The notes: generated by a model from the letters alone, not told the origin. 33,957 bases of DNA from Alphaproteobacteria bacterium (GCA_031291395.1 JARLJD010000020.1:1-33957); one strand, 5' to 3'; counted from the stretch's first letter, positions 1 through 8,796 are shown. Translations and numbers: made by a program.

Positions 1-1
1 A

Positions 2-103
2 TACCGTCGCCGTCATGTCTTTCCGTACCTCAAGCCCTACTTGCCACATAGCCCCCTCCCTTCGGTGAAAGCTTATGTGAATCATACTTTTAAACGTTTG
101 TGA
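2..103 (+). CDS. Possible C-terminal end of an unidentified protein (partial)
   Basis: An open frame enters from the left edge and runs 33 codons to TGA at 101-103. Its translation (YRRRHVFPYLKPYLPHSPLP and onward) is basic and aromatic and looks protein-like, but I do not recognise a family. No start is visible because the gene would begin outside the window. It would be followed by the non-coding stretch that carries the inverted-repeat element. Chance openness over 100 bases cannot be excluded. Confidence 0.3.
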   Translation, partial: YRRRHVFPYLKPYLPHSPLPSVKAYVNHTFKRL

Positions 104-206
104 ATCCCTCGTGAGTCACTTCATTCGGGGATTGGTATTACTTTGGTTCTCGCTTTTTGCGCATATGGGAAAAATTGCTGTTTCTTTTCCCGCTGAACAG
201 CCCGGC

Positions 207-338
207 GATACTTCGCAAGGTCACAAATTATCTGTTCGTAAGAGCGGCTTCCAGCCGCGACTGTCGACGTAAAAACAAGTGGTCGCGGCTGGAAGCCGCT
301 CCTACGAAAAATCACAATTTATGGCGTGTCGCAGTATA
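207..338 (-). repeat. Dispersed inverted-repeat element, copy 1
   Basis: Two arms containing GCGGCTTCCAGCCGCGAC (244-261) and its complement (282-299) flank a short spacer. The outer parts also pair imperfectly (TTCGTA against TACGAA, CACAAATTA against TAATTTG-like). The end nearest cckA reads TATACTGCGACACGCC on the minus strand. Related copies lie at 29849-29980 and 33707-33820. This copy starts 15 bases beyond the cckA stop codon, so it could end or protect that transcript. It codes for nothing visible and resembles a REP/MITE-type non-autonomous element. Confidence 0.85.
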
Positions 339-353
339 ACAATGGGGATAGTC

Positions 354-2909
354 CTATTTCCCCTCCTCCATCACATCCTTCACCTTCCCCGCCAGTTGCT
401 TCAGCGTGAAGGGTTTGGGGAGGAAGTGGATGGCTTCGCCGGAGGTGAATTGTTCGCGTAGGCGGTCTTCGGTGTAGCCGGAGACGAAGATGACTTTGAT
501 CTTTGGCCATTTTCCGCGCATGTGTTTATAGAGCGTCGGGCCGTCCATCTGCGGCATGACGACGTCGGAGACAATCAGGTCGACTTTGTCGCCTTGCTCG
601 TTCAGGACGGCCAGCGCTTCCTCGCCGCTGCGCGCTTCGAGAACGGTATAGCCTTTGTTGCGCAAGGCGCGGGAGGAGAACACGCGCACGGCGTCTTCGT
701 CTTCGACGAGAAGGATCGTGCCCGCGCCGGTCAGATCGGGGCCGGGTTTGTCTTCGCGCACGTCTTCGGGTTTGGCCTCGATCTCGCCTTTGGTTTGGCG
801 ATAAACCGGCAGATAGATGTTCAGCGTCGTGCCGACGCCCACCGTGCTGTCGACGCTGATAAAACCGCCTGTTTGCCGCACGATGCCGTAGACCGTAGCG
901 AGCCCCAAACCGGTGCCGGAGCCAAGTTCTTTGGTCGAGAAAAAAGGCTCGAAAATATGGTGGATGTTTTCGGCCGGAATGCCGATCCCTGTATCCTTGA
1001 CTTCGATCGCGACATAATCGCCCGGCGGCATGTCGTCTTGGCCGCGCAGGATGCGGGACTCTTGCCGGTGGTTGCGCGTGCGGATCGTGACGGTGCCGCC
1101 GCTGGGCATCGCGTCGCGGGCGTTGACGACCAGATTGATGATGACCTGTTCCAGTTGCCCCTGATCGACCTTGACCAGACCGACATCGCGGCCGTGGATC
1201 ATATCGAGCTTGATTTGTGCGCCGATCAGGCGGCGCAACAGGTTTGTCAGTTCCGAGAGCACGTCGGCGAGGCTTAAAACCTTGGGCTGTAACGTCTGCT
1301 GGCGCGAGAAGGCCAGAAGTTGCCGCACCAGATTGGCGGCTCTATTGCCGTTCTGCTTGATCTGCATGATGTCGTTGAAGCTTTGGTCGCCCGGCTTGTG
1401 GCGTTGCAAGAGCAAATCGCAGAAGCCGATCATCGCCGTCAGCAAATTGTTGAAGTCGTGCGCGACTCCGCCCGCCAATTGGCCGATCGCTTGCATTTTC
1501 TGCGATTGGGCGAACTGGATTTGCAGGTGTTTTTGCTCGGTCACATCGATGAAGTAGAGCATCAGGCCGCTTTGTTCCGCTCCGGCCGGAGCCGTGCCGA
1601 CCAGACCGAAACGCTTGACGAAAACCTGCGCGATAATTTCGCGCTCGCTGAGCATCCGGACTTCGAGCGGCGAAATCTGATCCGTTCCGCCCAGAACTTC
1701 GGCCAGCTTGGCCATCATCTGCTGCCGGTCGTTCGGCGCTATCAGCTCTTCCATGCCGGTGCCGACGATGCCGCCGCGCGAGCGGCGGATGATCGAATGG
1801 AACGCATGGTTGCATTCCATAACCGTGTATTTGCCGTCGATCAAAAGAATGCCGATGGGCGCTTCGGCGAACAGCCGCTGGAACCGATGCTCGGACACCG
1901 ACAGGGCTTGCTGCCATTCGCGCTCTGGCGACTGGTCGCGCACGATAGAGCGCGTGCGCAGCGTCTTGCCGTCATCGCCCATTACGACGGTCTGGGTGAT
2001 CGCGACGGGGAACAACGTGCCGTCGCGGCGGCGCATGATCGCCTCGCCGCGCAGCTCTCCCTGAGGCCCCGCGGCAATAGCATGCGCCGCGACGCCCTTG
2101 GGGGGATCGCGCAGCACATTATGCAGACGAACGTCGCCTCTGATCAGTTCTTCGGGCGTGACCTGCAGCCATTCGGCCAGCGTTTTGTTGGCGAAGCGGA
2201 AAAGCCCGTGCTGATCGACCGAATAAATGCCGACGGGCGCTTGCGCCATAAAGTCGATCAGCTTGGCCTGCTCGTCGCGCATGGCCTTTTCCATGCGACG
2301 GCGTTCGCTGATATCGTCGAAGCGCCAATGGTAATAATTGGGATAGCCTTCGAGCGGGCGCGACACGATGCGCCGCCATTCGATGATTTTGCCGCCGCGC
2401 ACCACCGGCAATTCGGCGATGCCGGAATGGCCTTTTTGCAGCGACGCCTTAACCTGATTGAATTCGTTTGTGACGGCGGGCGTCGCCGAAAAACGCGCCG
2501 CCAGCGCCGCTTCGGCATTTTGCTGCACGCCGAGATCTATCCAGCCGCGAAACGCTCGGTTGGCGAGGATGAGGTTGCCCTTGTCGTCGGTGATCAGCTG
2601 CGGCGTCAGAACGCTGTGGAAGGCCTCGCGCAGAAAAACTTCCTGACCGCTTTCAACGCGCGTGCTTTTTGACAAGCGCCAGGTGGCTCCTGCTGCGCCG
2701 AACAGCGTCAGGGCGAGAAAAACGCTGAGCCCTATGCCCGCGCCGCCGGAAACAAGGTAAGGGACTACAGCCGCCAAAGTCCCCAGCGCCGTCACAGCGC
2801 CCACGCCCCACAAAGCCGTAGGCATCTCCTTCGCGGATAAGCGCGCCATTATCCCCTGCTTTGGGGCAGACGGAACGGGTTTGGTTTCTGTGGGGTGAGG
2901 CGCGGTCAT
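354..2909 (-). CDS. cckA: CckA-type hybrid sensor histidine kinase
   Basis: Inner-membrane hybrid kinase of 851 aa. Two membrane helices lie at about residues 32-75. PAS-like sensor regions follow at about 95-200, 215-325 and 338-460. The H-box GGVAHDFNN has the phosphorylated His at 484, the N-box NLVVNARDA has Asn596, and the G-boxes are DTGIGIP and GTGLGLATVYG. A C-terminal receiver (about 730-850) has phospho-Asp782 and Lys832. This order and the H-box are typical of CckA, which in Alphaproteobacteria feeds phosphate through ChpT to CtrA and CpdR. Family assignment comes from motifs. The chosen ATG lacks a good ribosome site; an in-frame ATG at 2849 has GGGG just upstream and is an alternative. 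The gene is divergent from the receiver gene at 3145. Confidence 0.9.
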   Translation of the reverse strand: MTAPHPTETKPVPSAPKQGIMARLSAKEMPTALWGVGAVTALGTLAAVVPYLVSGGAGIGLSVFLALTLFGAAGATWRLSKSTRVESGQEVFLREAFHSVLTPQLITDDKGNLILANRAFRGWIDLGVQQNAEAALAARFSATPAVTNEFNQVKASLQKGHSGIAELPVVRGGKIIEWRRIVSRPLEGYPNYYHWRFDDISERRRMEKAMRDEQAKLIDFMAQAPVGIYSVDQHGLFRFANKTLAEWLQVTPEELIRGDVRLHNVLRDPPKGVAAHAIAAGPQGELRGEAIMRRRDGTLFPVAITQTVVMGDDGKTLRTRSIVRDQSPEREWQQALSVSEHRFQRLFAEAPIGILLIDGKYTVMECNHAFHSIIRRSRGGIVGTGMEELIAPNDRQQMMAKLAEVLGGTDQISPLEVRMLSEREIIAQVFVKRFGLVGTAPAGAEQSGLMLYFIDVTEQKHLQIQFAQSQKMQAIGQLAGGVAHDFNNLLTAMIGFCDLLLQRHKPGDQSFNDIMQIKQNGNRAANLVRQLLAFSRQQTLQPKVLSLADVLSELTNLLRRLIGAQIKLDMIHGRDVGLVKVDQGQLEQVIINLVVNARDAMPSGGTVTIRTRNHRQESRILRGQDDMPPGDYVAIEVKDTGIGIPAENIHHIFEPFFSTKELGSGTGLGLATVYGIVRQTGGFISVDSTVGVGTTLNIYLPVYRQTKGEIEAKPEDVREDKPGPDLTGAGTILLVEDEDAVRVFSSRALRNKGYTVLEARSGEEALAVLNEQGDKVDLIVSDVVMPQMDGPTLYKHMRGKWPKIKVIFVSGYTEDRLREQFTSGEAIHFLPKPFTLKQLAGKVKDVMEEGK

Positions 2910-3144
2910 GGGAACGTATAGGGGCTTTTTTGATTTTCTTCAGTTCTGAGATTTCTGCGATTCTCTGACAATAGGGATGCCCGCTTAACAGGGCGTTAAC
3001 AATTGGGGAAAAATTATGCTGCTTTCTGACGTCGGCTTGAAAAAAATAACCTTTTCTTAACAAGAAAACTGCATGGTAGGACGGCGCGTGGGGAAATTTA
3101 TACGGCGCATTTTTCTTCATTTGATTTAGGGAGAGGCCTTTAAC
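2910..3144. promoter_or_regulatory. Divergent intergenic region with TTAA boxes and a 7-bp palindrome
   Basis: The region separates cckA from the receiver operon and should hold both promoters. It contains TTAACAGGGCGTTAAC (2985-2999), two TTAA boxes 6 bases apart. This is close to, but not the same as, the CtrA consensus TTAA-N7-TTAA. It also contains TTTTCTT-AAC-AAGAAAA (3052-3068), a perfect inverted repeat that could be an operator. A ribosome site GGGAGAGG lies at 3130-3137 before the receiver ATG. No convincing -10/-35 pair was found, so the regulatory role is inferred. Confidence 0.4.
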
Positions 3145-3546
3145 ATGCAGAATGACGATCCCATCCTTATCGTTGATGATAGCGCGGCCATGCGGCAAAC
3201 TTTGAAGAGTACGCTTATCGGCATGGGGCACCCCAACGTGCATGCGGCGTCGAACGGCGTCGAAGCGCTGGAACAATGTCGCGAACGCGACTTCAAGCTT
3301 ATTTTCCTCGACTGGAACATGCCGGAAATGGATGGTCTTGAATTCTTGAAGACCTACCGCCGCGAACCGGAAAACAAAGACTCGGTCGTCATTATGTTGA
3401 CTGCATCCGGGGATAAAAGATCCATTTTGACCGCGATAGAAAACGGGGCGAATTACTATATCACCAAACCCGTTTCGCCTGATGTCATCAAGAAAAAGAT
3501 GGATCAGATCAAAGCGCGATTAGCCGATCAGGGAGAGATGTCATGA
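3145..3546 (+). CDS. Single-domain CheY-like response regulator
   Basis: A 133-aa stand-alone receiver domain with no output domain. Visible key residues are the acidic pair DD11-12, phospho-acceptor Asp56 (IFLDWNMPEMDG), the switch Thr in MLTAS and Lys108 (ITKPV). Such proteins act through phosphorylation-dependent binding to partners or as phosphate shuttles. The gene is the first of a plus-strand set. Its stop overlaps the next start by ATGA, so it is probably translationally coupled to the CheX-like protein. The CheA-like kinase downstream is the likely phosphate donor. The receiver family is certain; its target is unknown. Confidence 0.88.
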   Translation: MQNDDPILIVDDSAAMRQTLKSTLIGMGHPNVHAASNGVEALEQCRERDFKLIFLDWNMPEMDGLEFLKTYRREPENKDSVVIMLTASGDKRSILTAIENGANYYITKPVSPDVIKKKMDQIKARLADQGEMS

Positions 3547-4031
3547 ACAAGCTCTTCACCCTGCAGGTTTTGGAAGAACTGAAGAAGACCATTCGTCAGT
3601 GCCTTGAAGATACCATTACGTTCATGTTTAATTTCGACATCTCTTTGTGCGATTCCCCCAAAGAGGCAAAAGACAAGGAACCTGTGTGCGCTTCCGTCAT
3701 ATTGAGTTCTGCTGCAACAAGGGCGCTTCTGTATGTGACCATTCCAAACCCTGTCGCCAACGAACTCGCTCTCGTTATCGGCGCGGGTGATCTTCCTAAA
3801 GACCAAATGTTGCAGGACATAGCCTGCGAGCTTGCCAATATCGTCGCGCATGCCATTCAGGGTTATTTTGACCGACTGCCCTCTGCCGTGTCTTTTGACG
3901 TCGGCCTGCCGCAGAAGGGGCTTGTATCCCCCCACCTGCCTTCCGAAGATGCCGGCATTCTCAAGCTTCCTACGCCAGCCGACGGCGTTGATCCTATATG
4001 CCTTGATTTTGTCTTCTCGAAATCCGCCTAG
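3543..4031 (+). CDS. CheX/CheC-like chemotaxis phosphatase-family protein
   Basis: Cytoplasmic protein of 162 aa. The central stretch DIACELANIVAHAIQGYF resembles the E-x2-N-x-hydrophobic helix that carries the catalytic Glu/Asn of CheX/CheC-type CheY-P phosphatases. The second Gly of the usual motif is replaced here by His/Ala. The ATGA overlap with the receiver gene upstream makes that receiver the obvious substrate. It ends 131 bases before the membrane CheA-like kinase. Assignment rests on one motif, length and context, so phosphatase activity is inferred. It might instead be a non-catalytic CheX-fold adaptor. Confidence 0.6.
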   Translation: MNKLFTLQVLEELKKTIRQCLEDTITFMFNFDISLCDSPKEAKDKEPVCASVILSSAATRALLYVTIPNPVANELALVIGAGDLPKDQMLQDIACELANIVAHAIQGYFDRLPSAVSFDVGLPQKGLVSPHLPSEDAGILKLPTPADGVDPICLDFVFSKSA

Positions 4032-4162
4032 TGAACCATACCGCCAAGCCATCCGGTCGCGTCACGGCGAAAGAGATCAAGTCAGGGCCATATATTTTAG
4101 GCAAGACAGACCACTAGGGAACTGACCGTGCCAATTTAAAGGTTGGAAGATGGGAATCTTGT

Positions 4163-6199
4163 ATGTCTATCAAGCTAAAGATTCTTTTGGCCGTGATCCC
4201 TTTAGCCGTCCTCTTTGCTGCGCAAACCGGTCTTTTCTATTTTCAACAGAAACGATTTGACGCGTTTGTAAGCAAGGAATTTAGCCAGTCTCTGGCGCCG
4301 GTTGGCAGCTTCGCGCCGTCCTCCACAAACGACGGCGCGAAGGAGGCTGAAAATGCCAGACAATCGCTGGCGATCGACCGGAAAGAGGCGTCAGGCCTTA
4401 TTATAGCGAACGAGGCGGAGGTTATCTCCGCCCTTCTGGGCGCGCTGATTTTAGGCGGCATCGCCTCGTTTCTTCTTATCGAAAGCCTTGTTCCTCCGTT
4501 GAACAAAGCCATCATGATTTCCAACGCCATTGCGGTCGGTTATCTTGAAAACGAGATCAAGGCCACGGGCAACAGCGAAACCGACGAGCTGCTCAGATCG
4601 CTTGCCGCGATACAGCAGTCGCGCGCGGAAATCAACGACCATCTGGAAAGACAAATCAGCGAAACGGAAACCGCCTATGCCGATATGCAAACGAGCGCGC
4701 TGGCGCTGAACGCGGCCAATGCCAGCCTTTCCTCGCTTAATGCGTCCATGGATATCATGTTGAACGCGTTGAATCAGGGGCTGTTTTCGTTCGGCGCGGA
4801 CGGCATATGCTCGAGCGTGTCGTCGAAGGCCTGTTTATCCCTTCTGGAATCCGCGCCTGCGGGGCGCAGAATTACCGATGTCCTTCATATTCCTCCCGAA
4901 GAGGAGTCCGTGGATCGAGTCTTGAAGCTGATTTTTTCCAATGCAGATCCGGATTTCGACAAGGACGATCTTCTTGCGCTGCTTCCTGACAGGTTCGAGA
5001 GAAGCGACGGGACGAAAATCGCGCTGGCCTATCATCCGATTGTAGGCGATGAGAAAAAAGTGCGGTCCATTCTTGCCGTCGCGACGGATCACAGCGCCGA
5101 AGAATCGGCGGTACAGCTCATGCGCGATCAGGAGGCTGCGGCGCTGAGCGTGCTTCGAATCTCCGGCAACAGGAATTTGTTCATTCAGTTCTATAACAGC
5201 ATCTCCGGTTTTTTCTTGAACCTCGATGAGATTCTTTCCGAAGAGGATTCTTTGGACATGCTGCGACGAGACCTTCACACTTTTAAGGGAAATGCCGCGA
5301 TCTTTCATCTGCAGGACATTGTCGATGCGCTTCACGGAATGGAAGATCGCTTGGCCGGTGTTTCGGACATCGCGCAAGCGCGGCAAGCGATGCAAACGGA
5401 TTTGCCTAAATTTCAGGCCATTCTCACCAAAACTCACAAGCTGGCTTATGACATTCTTGGCAGGACTTTCGATCAACAAGGCGTCACCCGAACCTTGCCG
5501 TTAAGCGCGCTGGCGGCGATGGCGGATCGCATCAGGCGCCTTTCCGCCAACGACAATTTGTACAAGGATTTCGTCGAAACGCTGATGGGCGAGCCGGTGC
5601 GCAACGCTCTGTCGACCTTCGACATCAGCCTTCACGAACTGGCCGACCGCTATGGCAAAAAAGTTTCGCCCTGCTATTTCACGGGGGACAATTTTCTTTT
5701 ACTGACAGAAAATTATCATCCCTTGTTCGCTGCTTTCATTCATATCGCGCGCAATATCGTTAGCCATGCCATCGATTCCCCAAAATTGCGCGTCGAACGG
5801 CATAAAGATCCCGAACTGACGGTCGTTATTGAAACAAAAAAATTTCAGATCGGAAATCAGGAATGGTTTCGCATCAGCTTTGAAGACGACGGGTGCGGGT
5901 TGAACGTTCCCCTTCTCAGGAAAAAGCTTGCGGAATGCCGTTCGGAAGAAGCCGCAGCGCGGCTGACGGATGCGGAAGTGATGAACGGCATTTTTAACGA
6001 CAATCTTTCGACCCGGCAACATGTGGACGCGCTTGCAGGCCGCGGCGTCGGCCTTAGCGCCGTAAAACACGAGGCTGGGAAACTTGGGGGGAAAGTGAGC
6101 GTGGAAAGCGAATGGGGGGTTTATACGAGGATTATCATTGAGGCGCCCTTCGATTGGTCGGCGCGGCAAAAGCCGGATCGAGGGGGGGAGGATTCCTGA
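4163..6199 (+). CDS. Membrane-bound CheA-like histidine kinase with HPt and ATPase domains
   Basis: A 678-aa protein. A membrane helix at about 5-25 and another at about 88-110 enclose a short periplasmic segment of roughly 60 aa. A HAMP/coiled-coil-like region (about 110-200) and a weak PAS-like region (about 200-310) follow. An HPt domain carries LHTFKGNAAIF with phospho-His372 and Lys375. A CheA-style ATPase has Asn531 in its N-box, DDGCGL at 575-580 and GRGVGL at 626-631. The protein ends right after the ATPase and has no CheW-like P5 domain, so it is unlikely to sit in classical chemoreceptor arrays. It probably phosphorylates the receiver encoded at 3145. The 3' end has a G7 run within codons for Arg-Gly-Gly-Glu. 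Confidence 0.8.
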   Translation: MSIKLKILLAVIPLAVLFAAQTGLFYFQQKRFDAFVSKEFSQSLAPVGSFAPSSTNDGAKEAENARQSLAIDRKEASGLIIANEAEVISALLGALILGGIASFLLIESLVPPLNKAIMISNAIAVGYLENEIKATGNSETDELLRSLAAIQQSRAEINDHLERQISETETAYADMQTSALALNAANASLSSLNASMDIMLNALNQGLFSFGADGICSSVSSKACLSLLESAPAGRRITDVLHIPPEEESVDRVLKLIFSNADPDFDKDDLLALLPDRFERSDGTKIALAYHPIVGDEKKVRSILAVATDHSAEESAVQLMRDQEAAALSVLRISGNRNLFIQFYNSISGFFLNLDEILSEEDSLDMLRRDLHTFKGNAAIFHLQDIVDALHGMEDRLAGVSDIAQARQAMQTDLPKFQAILTKTHKLAYDILGRTFDQQGVTRTLPLSALAAMADRIRRLSANDNLYKDFVETLMGEPVRNALSTFDISLHELADRYGKKVSPCYFTGDNFLLLTENYHPLFAAFIHIARNIVSHAIDSPKLRVERHKDPELTVVIETKKFQIGNQEWFRISFEDDGCGLNVPLLRKKLAECRSEEAAARLTDAEVMNGIFNDNLSTRQHVDALAGRGVGLSAVKHEAGKLGGKVSVESEWGVYTRIIIEAPFDWSARQKPDRGGEDS

Positions 6200-6349
6200 A
6201 CCCAATCCCTGAAAGGAAAACGACGGGCTTAAAAAACGGAAACCTTAGGGACTAACCGGCAGAGACAAGGAGTCGACCAGCCCCTTTTAAACCGGATTTC
6301 CCGACAAAAAGCGCTTGCCAAGCCGTTCGCAAAACATTCTTATGCAGAA

Positions 6350-7246
6350 ATGATCGTCGCCATTATCGTTACATACAATCCTGACCCGGGGCAGTTTAAA
6401 CGGCTTCTGGAACTTTGCGTACCGCAAGTCGATGCCGTGGTCGTCGTCGATAACGGCTCATCCGTTCCGGTTAAGGCGTGGCTGGACGCCTGTGAAACAA
6501 CCCAAATCATCTGGCGTCCTTTGGGCGAGAACAAGGGCATCGCTGCCGCGCACAATGAAGGCATACGGCAAGCGCGCCTTGTTAACGCGGATTACGTCCT
6601 GATCTTCGACCACGACAGCGCTCCTGCGCCCGATATGGCGGAGCGGCTTCTCGCGGCATTGAAGAAGAAGCAGGAAGAAGGCGGCCACGTCGCCGCCGTC
6701 GGCCCCTGTTACACCGATCCCCGTCGTGACAACCCGCCGCCCTTCACGCGCATTGAGGGGTTATGCCTCAAACGTTGCGCTTATTCAAAAGACACACCCA
6801 TCGTCCCTGTCGATTACCTTGTTTCCTCTGGCAGCCTTATTCCCGTGGCGGCCTTGGATGCTGTCGGCGAAATGAAGGAAGACCTGTTCATCGATTACGT
6901 CGATGTCGAGTGGGGGCTTCGCGCCAATGCCAAAGGATTCCAGTCTTTCGGCGTCTTTTCCGCGTTGATGGAGCATAATCTTGGCGACGAAACCATCCGC
7001 ATTTTTGGCCGCAAACTCGCCGTGCACAGCTCCTTGAGGCATTATTATATGTTCCGCAACGCGACGTGGCTTTACACCCAAAAAGACGTGCCGCTGAATT
7101 GGAAGCTGGTAGACGGCGCGCGTTTTGCGGTTCGCTTTGTTTGCTATGCCCTATTCGCCAAACCGCATCTGGAGCATATACGCAACATGACGCAAGGCGT
7201 TTTCGACGGTCTGCGCGGCAGGCTGGGGAAGAAGTTTGCGGAATAA
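6350..7246 (+). CDS. GT2 glycosyltransferase, rhamnosyltransferase-like
   Basis: A 298-aa GT-A fold enzyme. The N-terminal IVTYNPD starts the nucleotide-sugar domain. VVVVDNGSS (about 30-38) is the first acidic site and IFDHDSAP (about 85-92) is the DxD-type metal site. An acceptor part contains YVDVEWGLRA, a pattern seen in rhamnosyltransferases of the RfbN/WbbL type. It would transfer a deoxyhexose to a lipid-linked glycan at the cytoplasmic membrane face. The ATG at 6350 begins directly with the first beta strand, as usual for the family, though the ribosome site is poor. Its last 65 or so codons have a degenerate copy at 11368-11570. The exact donor sugar is not provable here. Confidence 0.8.
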   Translation: MIVAIIVTYNPDPGQFKRLLELCVPQVDAVVVVDNGSSVPVKAWLDACETTQIIWRPLGENKGIAAAHNEGIRQARLVNADYVLIFDHDSAPAPDMAERLLAALKKKQEEGGHVAAVGPCYTDPRRDNPPPFTRIEGLCLKRCAYSKDTPIVPVDYLVSSGSLIPVAALDAVGEMKEDLFIDYVDVEWGLRANAKGFQSFGVFSALMEHNLGDETIRIFGRKLAVHSSLRHYYMFRNATWLYTQKDVPLNWKLVDGARFAVRFVCYALFAKPHLEHIRNMTQGVFDGLRGRLGKKFAE

Positions 7247-7285
7247 GCAGAGCCAATAACCCACAGCATAACGAGAGTTGGAGGG

Positions 7286-7305
7286 AAACCGCTATAAGCG
7301 GTTTT
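7286..7305 (+). terminator. Possible intrinsic terminator after the GT2 gene
   Basis: AAACCGC (7286-7292), loop TATAA and GCGGTTT (7298-7304) form a perfect 7-bp hairpin ending in TTTT, 40 bases after the GT2 stop codon. The T-run is short, so termination would be moderate at best. Confidence 0.5.
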
Positions 7306-7382
7306 AAGGACTCTGACTACAGGGCACGCTGCTGCTTTGTAAATATGCGCGTTGCGCGACAGCGTTTCTTCCAAAGAGAAAC

Positions 7383-7840
7383 GTGATTGTTGTCGTCGTG
7401 GGTGAGCTTCCTACGTTAACCTCATTGAGCACTGAAAGAATCACACGTTCAAACGTTTTGCAATACCCCGACCCAAACATTTTGGTAAGCGGCTATCTTA
7501 TGCTGGCGCAGAAGCTGTACGAGGAAGGCGACGTTTTCGCCGAAGCGTTCAATTTCAGTCCCGAGGGAGAACCGGCGGCGACGGTCAAGGATATCATCGA
7601 CGCCTTGATACGCAAGATGGGGCGTGGTTCGTACAGCATTGATGAAACGAAGCGTAATCTGCACGAAGCGAGCTTTCTACGGCTCGATTCCGGCAAGGCC
7701 GCGGCGTGCCTACATTGGCTACGCTGCTGTCGCAGGAAAACTGCATAGCCTATACGGCGGAATGGTACGCGGCGTGATTTGCGGGAAAGCCGGTCGATGC
7801 GATCACGGCGGAGCAGATCGAGGCTTATTCTCTTTTATAA
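7383..7840 (+). pseudogene. Remnant of a CDP-glucose 4,6-dehydratase (RfbG-like) C-terminus
   Basis: The translation contains LVSGYLMLAQKLYEEGDVFA, then AFNFSPEGEPA and HEASFLRLDSGKA. These match in order the C-terminal third of RfbG, an extended SDR that makes CDP-4-keto-6-deoxyglucose. The frame then breaks near 7700. In another frame TAEWYAA, a TGA stop, FAGKPVDAITAEQIEAY and a final TAA at 7838 match the family's last helix. The Rossmann N-terminus and active site are absent, so the product cannot be active. The segment before about 7455 is probably not part of the original gene. It records a former CDP-deoxysugar pathway. Confidence 0.75.
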
Positions 7841-7854
7841 AATGAAAACAACGA

Positions 7855-8796
7855 CTACCGCCGTGCCAAGGCGGCGTTGGCCTTGTACCATTCATAGGTT
7901 TCGCGCACGCCTTCGGCCAAACTGATTTTGGCTTTGAACCCTGCCTGCGCCAATTGATCGAGATTGTAGTAACGGCGCAATTGACCGTCCGGTTTCGACG
8001 CGTCCCATTCAACCTTTACTTTATGCGCGGTCGCGTCCTCAAGCGCTTTCACGATGTCGCTTATGGGGTGCAAGAAGCCGCTGCCTAAATTTATAGGGCC
8101 TTCGCAGCGCCGCATGAGGCAAAGCAGACCCGCGGCCGCGTCGTTGCAATGGGAGAAATCTCGTATGGCGACGCCGCTGCCCCAAACTTTGACCGAGGTT
8201 CCACTTTGCTCCGCGGCGTGGAACTTTGCCACCAGCGAAGGGATGACGTGCCCGTCGTCGGCATTGAAATTGTCGTGCGGCCCATACAGGTTGCCGCTGA
8301 TCGCGAAGGCGGAGACTAGTCCGTATTGCTCACGCGCTGCTATCAGTTGAGCCAGCATCAGGCGCTTGGCGTGAGCGTAGGAATCCTCGGACGGATGGGG
8401 GGAGCCGATCCAGATTTGGCTTTCCTTCAGTTCTTCCTGCCCCTTCAATTCCGGATAGACGCAGCCGGATCCCATGGCGACGATTTTCTTGACGCCCGCC
8501 CGCCGCGCTTGTTCGACGACGTGGGTGTTTATCATCACATTTTCATAAATGATGTCGGACTTGTATTTCGTATTGCCGCCCAGCCCGTGGACGCGCGCCG
8601 CCAGATGAAACACATACTCGGGGTGTATGTCCGCGAACATGTGCACGACCGCGTTTCCGTCGCGCAGATCGTAATCGCGGCTGCCTACGCAGGCGACATT
8701 CGTAAAACCTTCGGCGGCAAGAATTTTTCCCAGAGCGCGACCGACAAGGCCCGTGCCGCCGGTTATCAGGAAGCTGGAAGAACTGTCGATTTGCAT
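7855..8796 (-). CDS. GDP-L-fucose synthase-like NAD(P)-dependent epimerase/reductase
   Basis: A 313-aa extended SDR. The Rossmann motif TGGTGLVG is at 12-19. GSGCVYP holds Ser110 and Cys112. Tyr140-xxx-Lys144 forms the SDR pair, and NLYGPHDNF gives His174. The Cys and His correspond to the epimerisation acid/base pair of GDP-L-fucose synthase, so the enzyme is probably a bifunctional 3,5-epimerase/4-reductase on a GDP-4-keto-6-deoxy sugar. With HddA, HddC and a GMD-like enzyme in the window, its substrate may be a GDP-6-deoxy-4-keto-heptose rather than the mannose derivative. The start follows GGACGGAACAT. GDP-fucose synthesis itself remains possible. Confidence 0.78.
   Translation of the reverse strand: MQIDSSSSFLITGGTGLVGRALGKILAAEGFTNVACVGSRDYDLRDGNAVVHMFADIHPEYVFHLAARVHGLGGNTKYKSDIIYENVMINTHVVEQARRAGVKKIVAMGSGCVYPELKGQEELKESQIWIGSPHPSEDSYAHAKRLMLAQLIAAREQYGLVSAFAISGNLYGPHDNFNADDGHVIPSLVAKFHAAEQSGTSVKVWGSGVAIRDFSHCNDAAAGLLCLMRRCEGPINLGSGFLHPISDIVKALEDATAHKVKVEWDASKPDGQLRRYYNLDQLAQAGFKAKISLAEGVRETYEWYKANAALARR

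Noticed and set aside
1320..2672. A 450-codon plus-strand open frame opposite cckA
   Set aside because: It lies entirely antisense to a motif-complete kinase, has no domain signal and reflects GC-rich codon bias. The same holds for the plus-strand frame at 522-1277.
2653..3276. Minus-strand 207-codon frame covering the cckA/receiver intergenic region
   Set aside because: It overlaps both the receiver gene and the start of cckA, shows no domain and would occupy the divergent promoter region.
6182..6188. G7 run at the 3' end of the CheA-like gene as a phase-variation site
   Set aside because: It is short and only seven codons before the stop. Frame change would alter just the tail after the ATPase domain.
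6206..6256. Imperfect hairpin after the CheA-like gene as a terminator
   Set aside because: The stem needs bulges, the loop is over 25 bases and there is no T-run after it.
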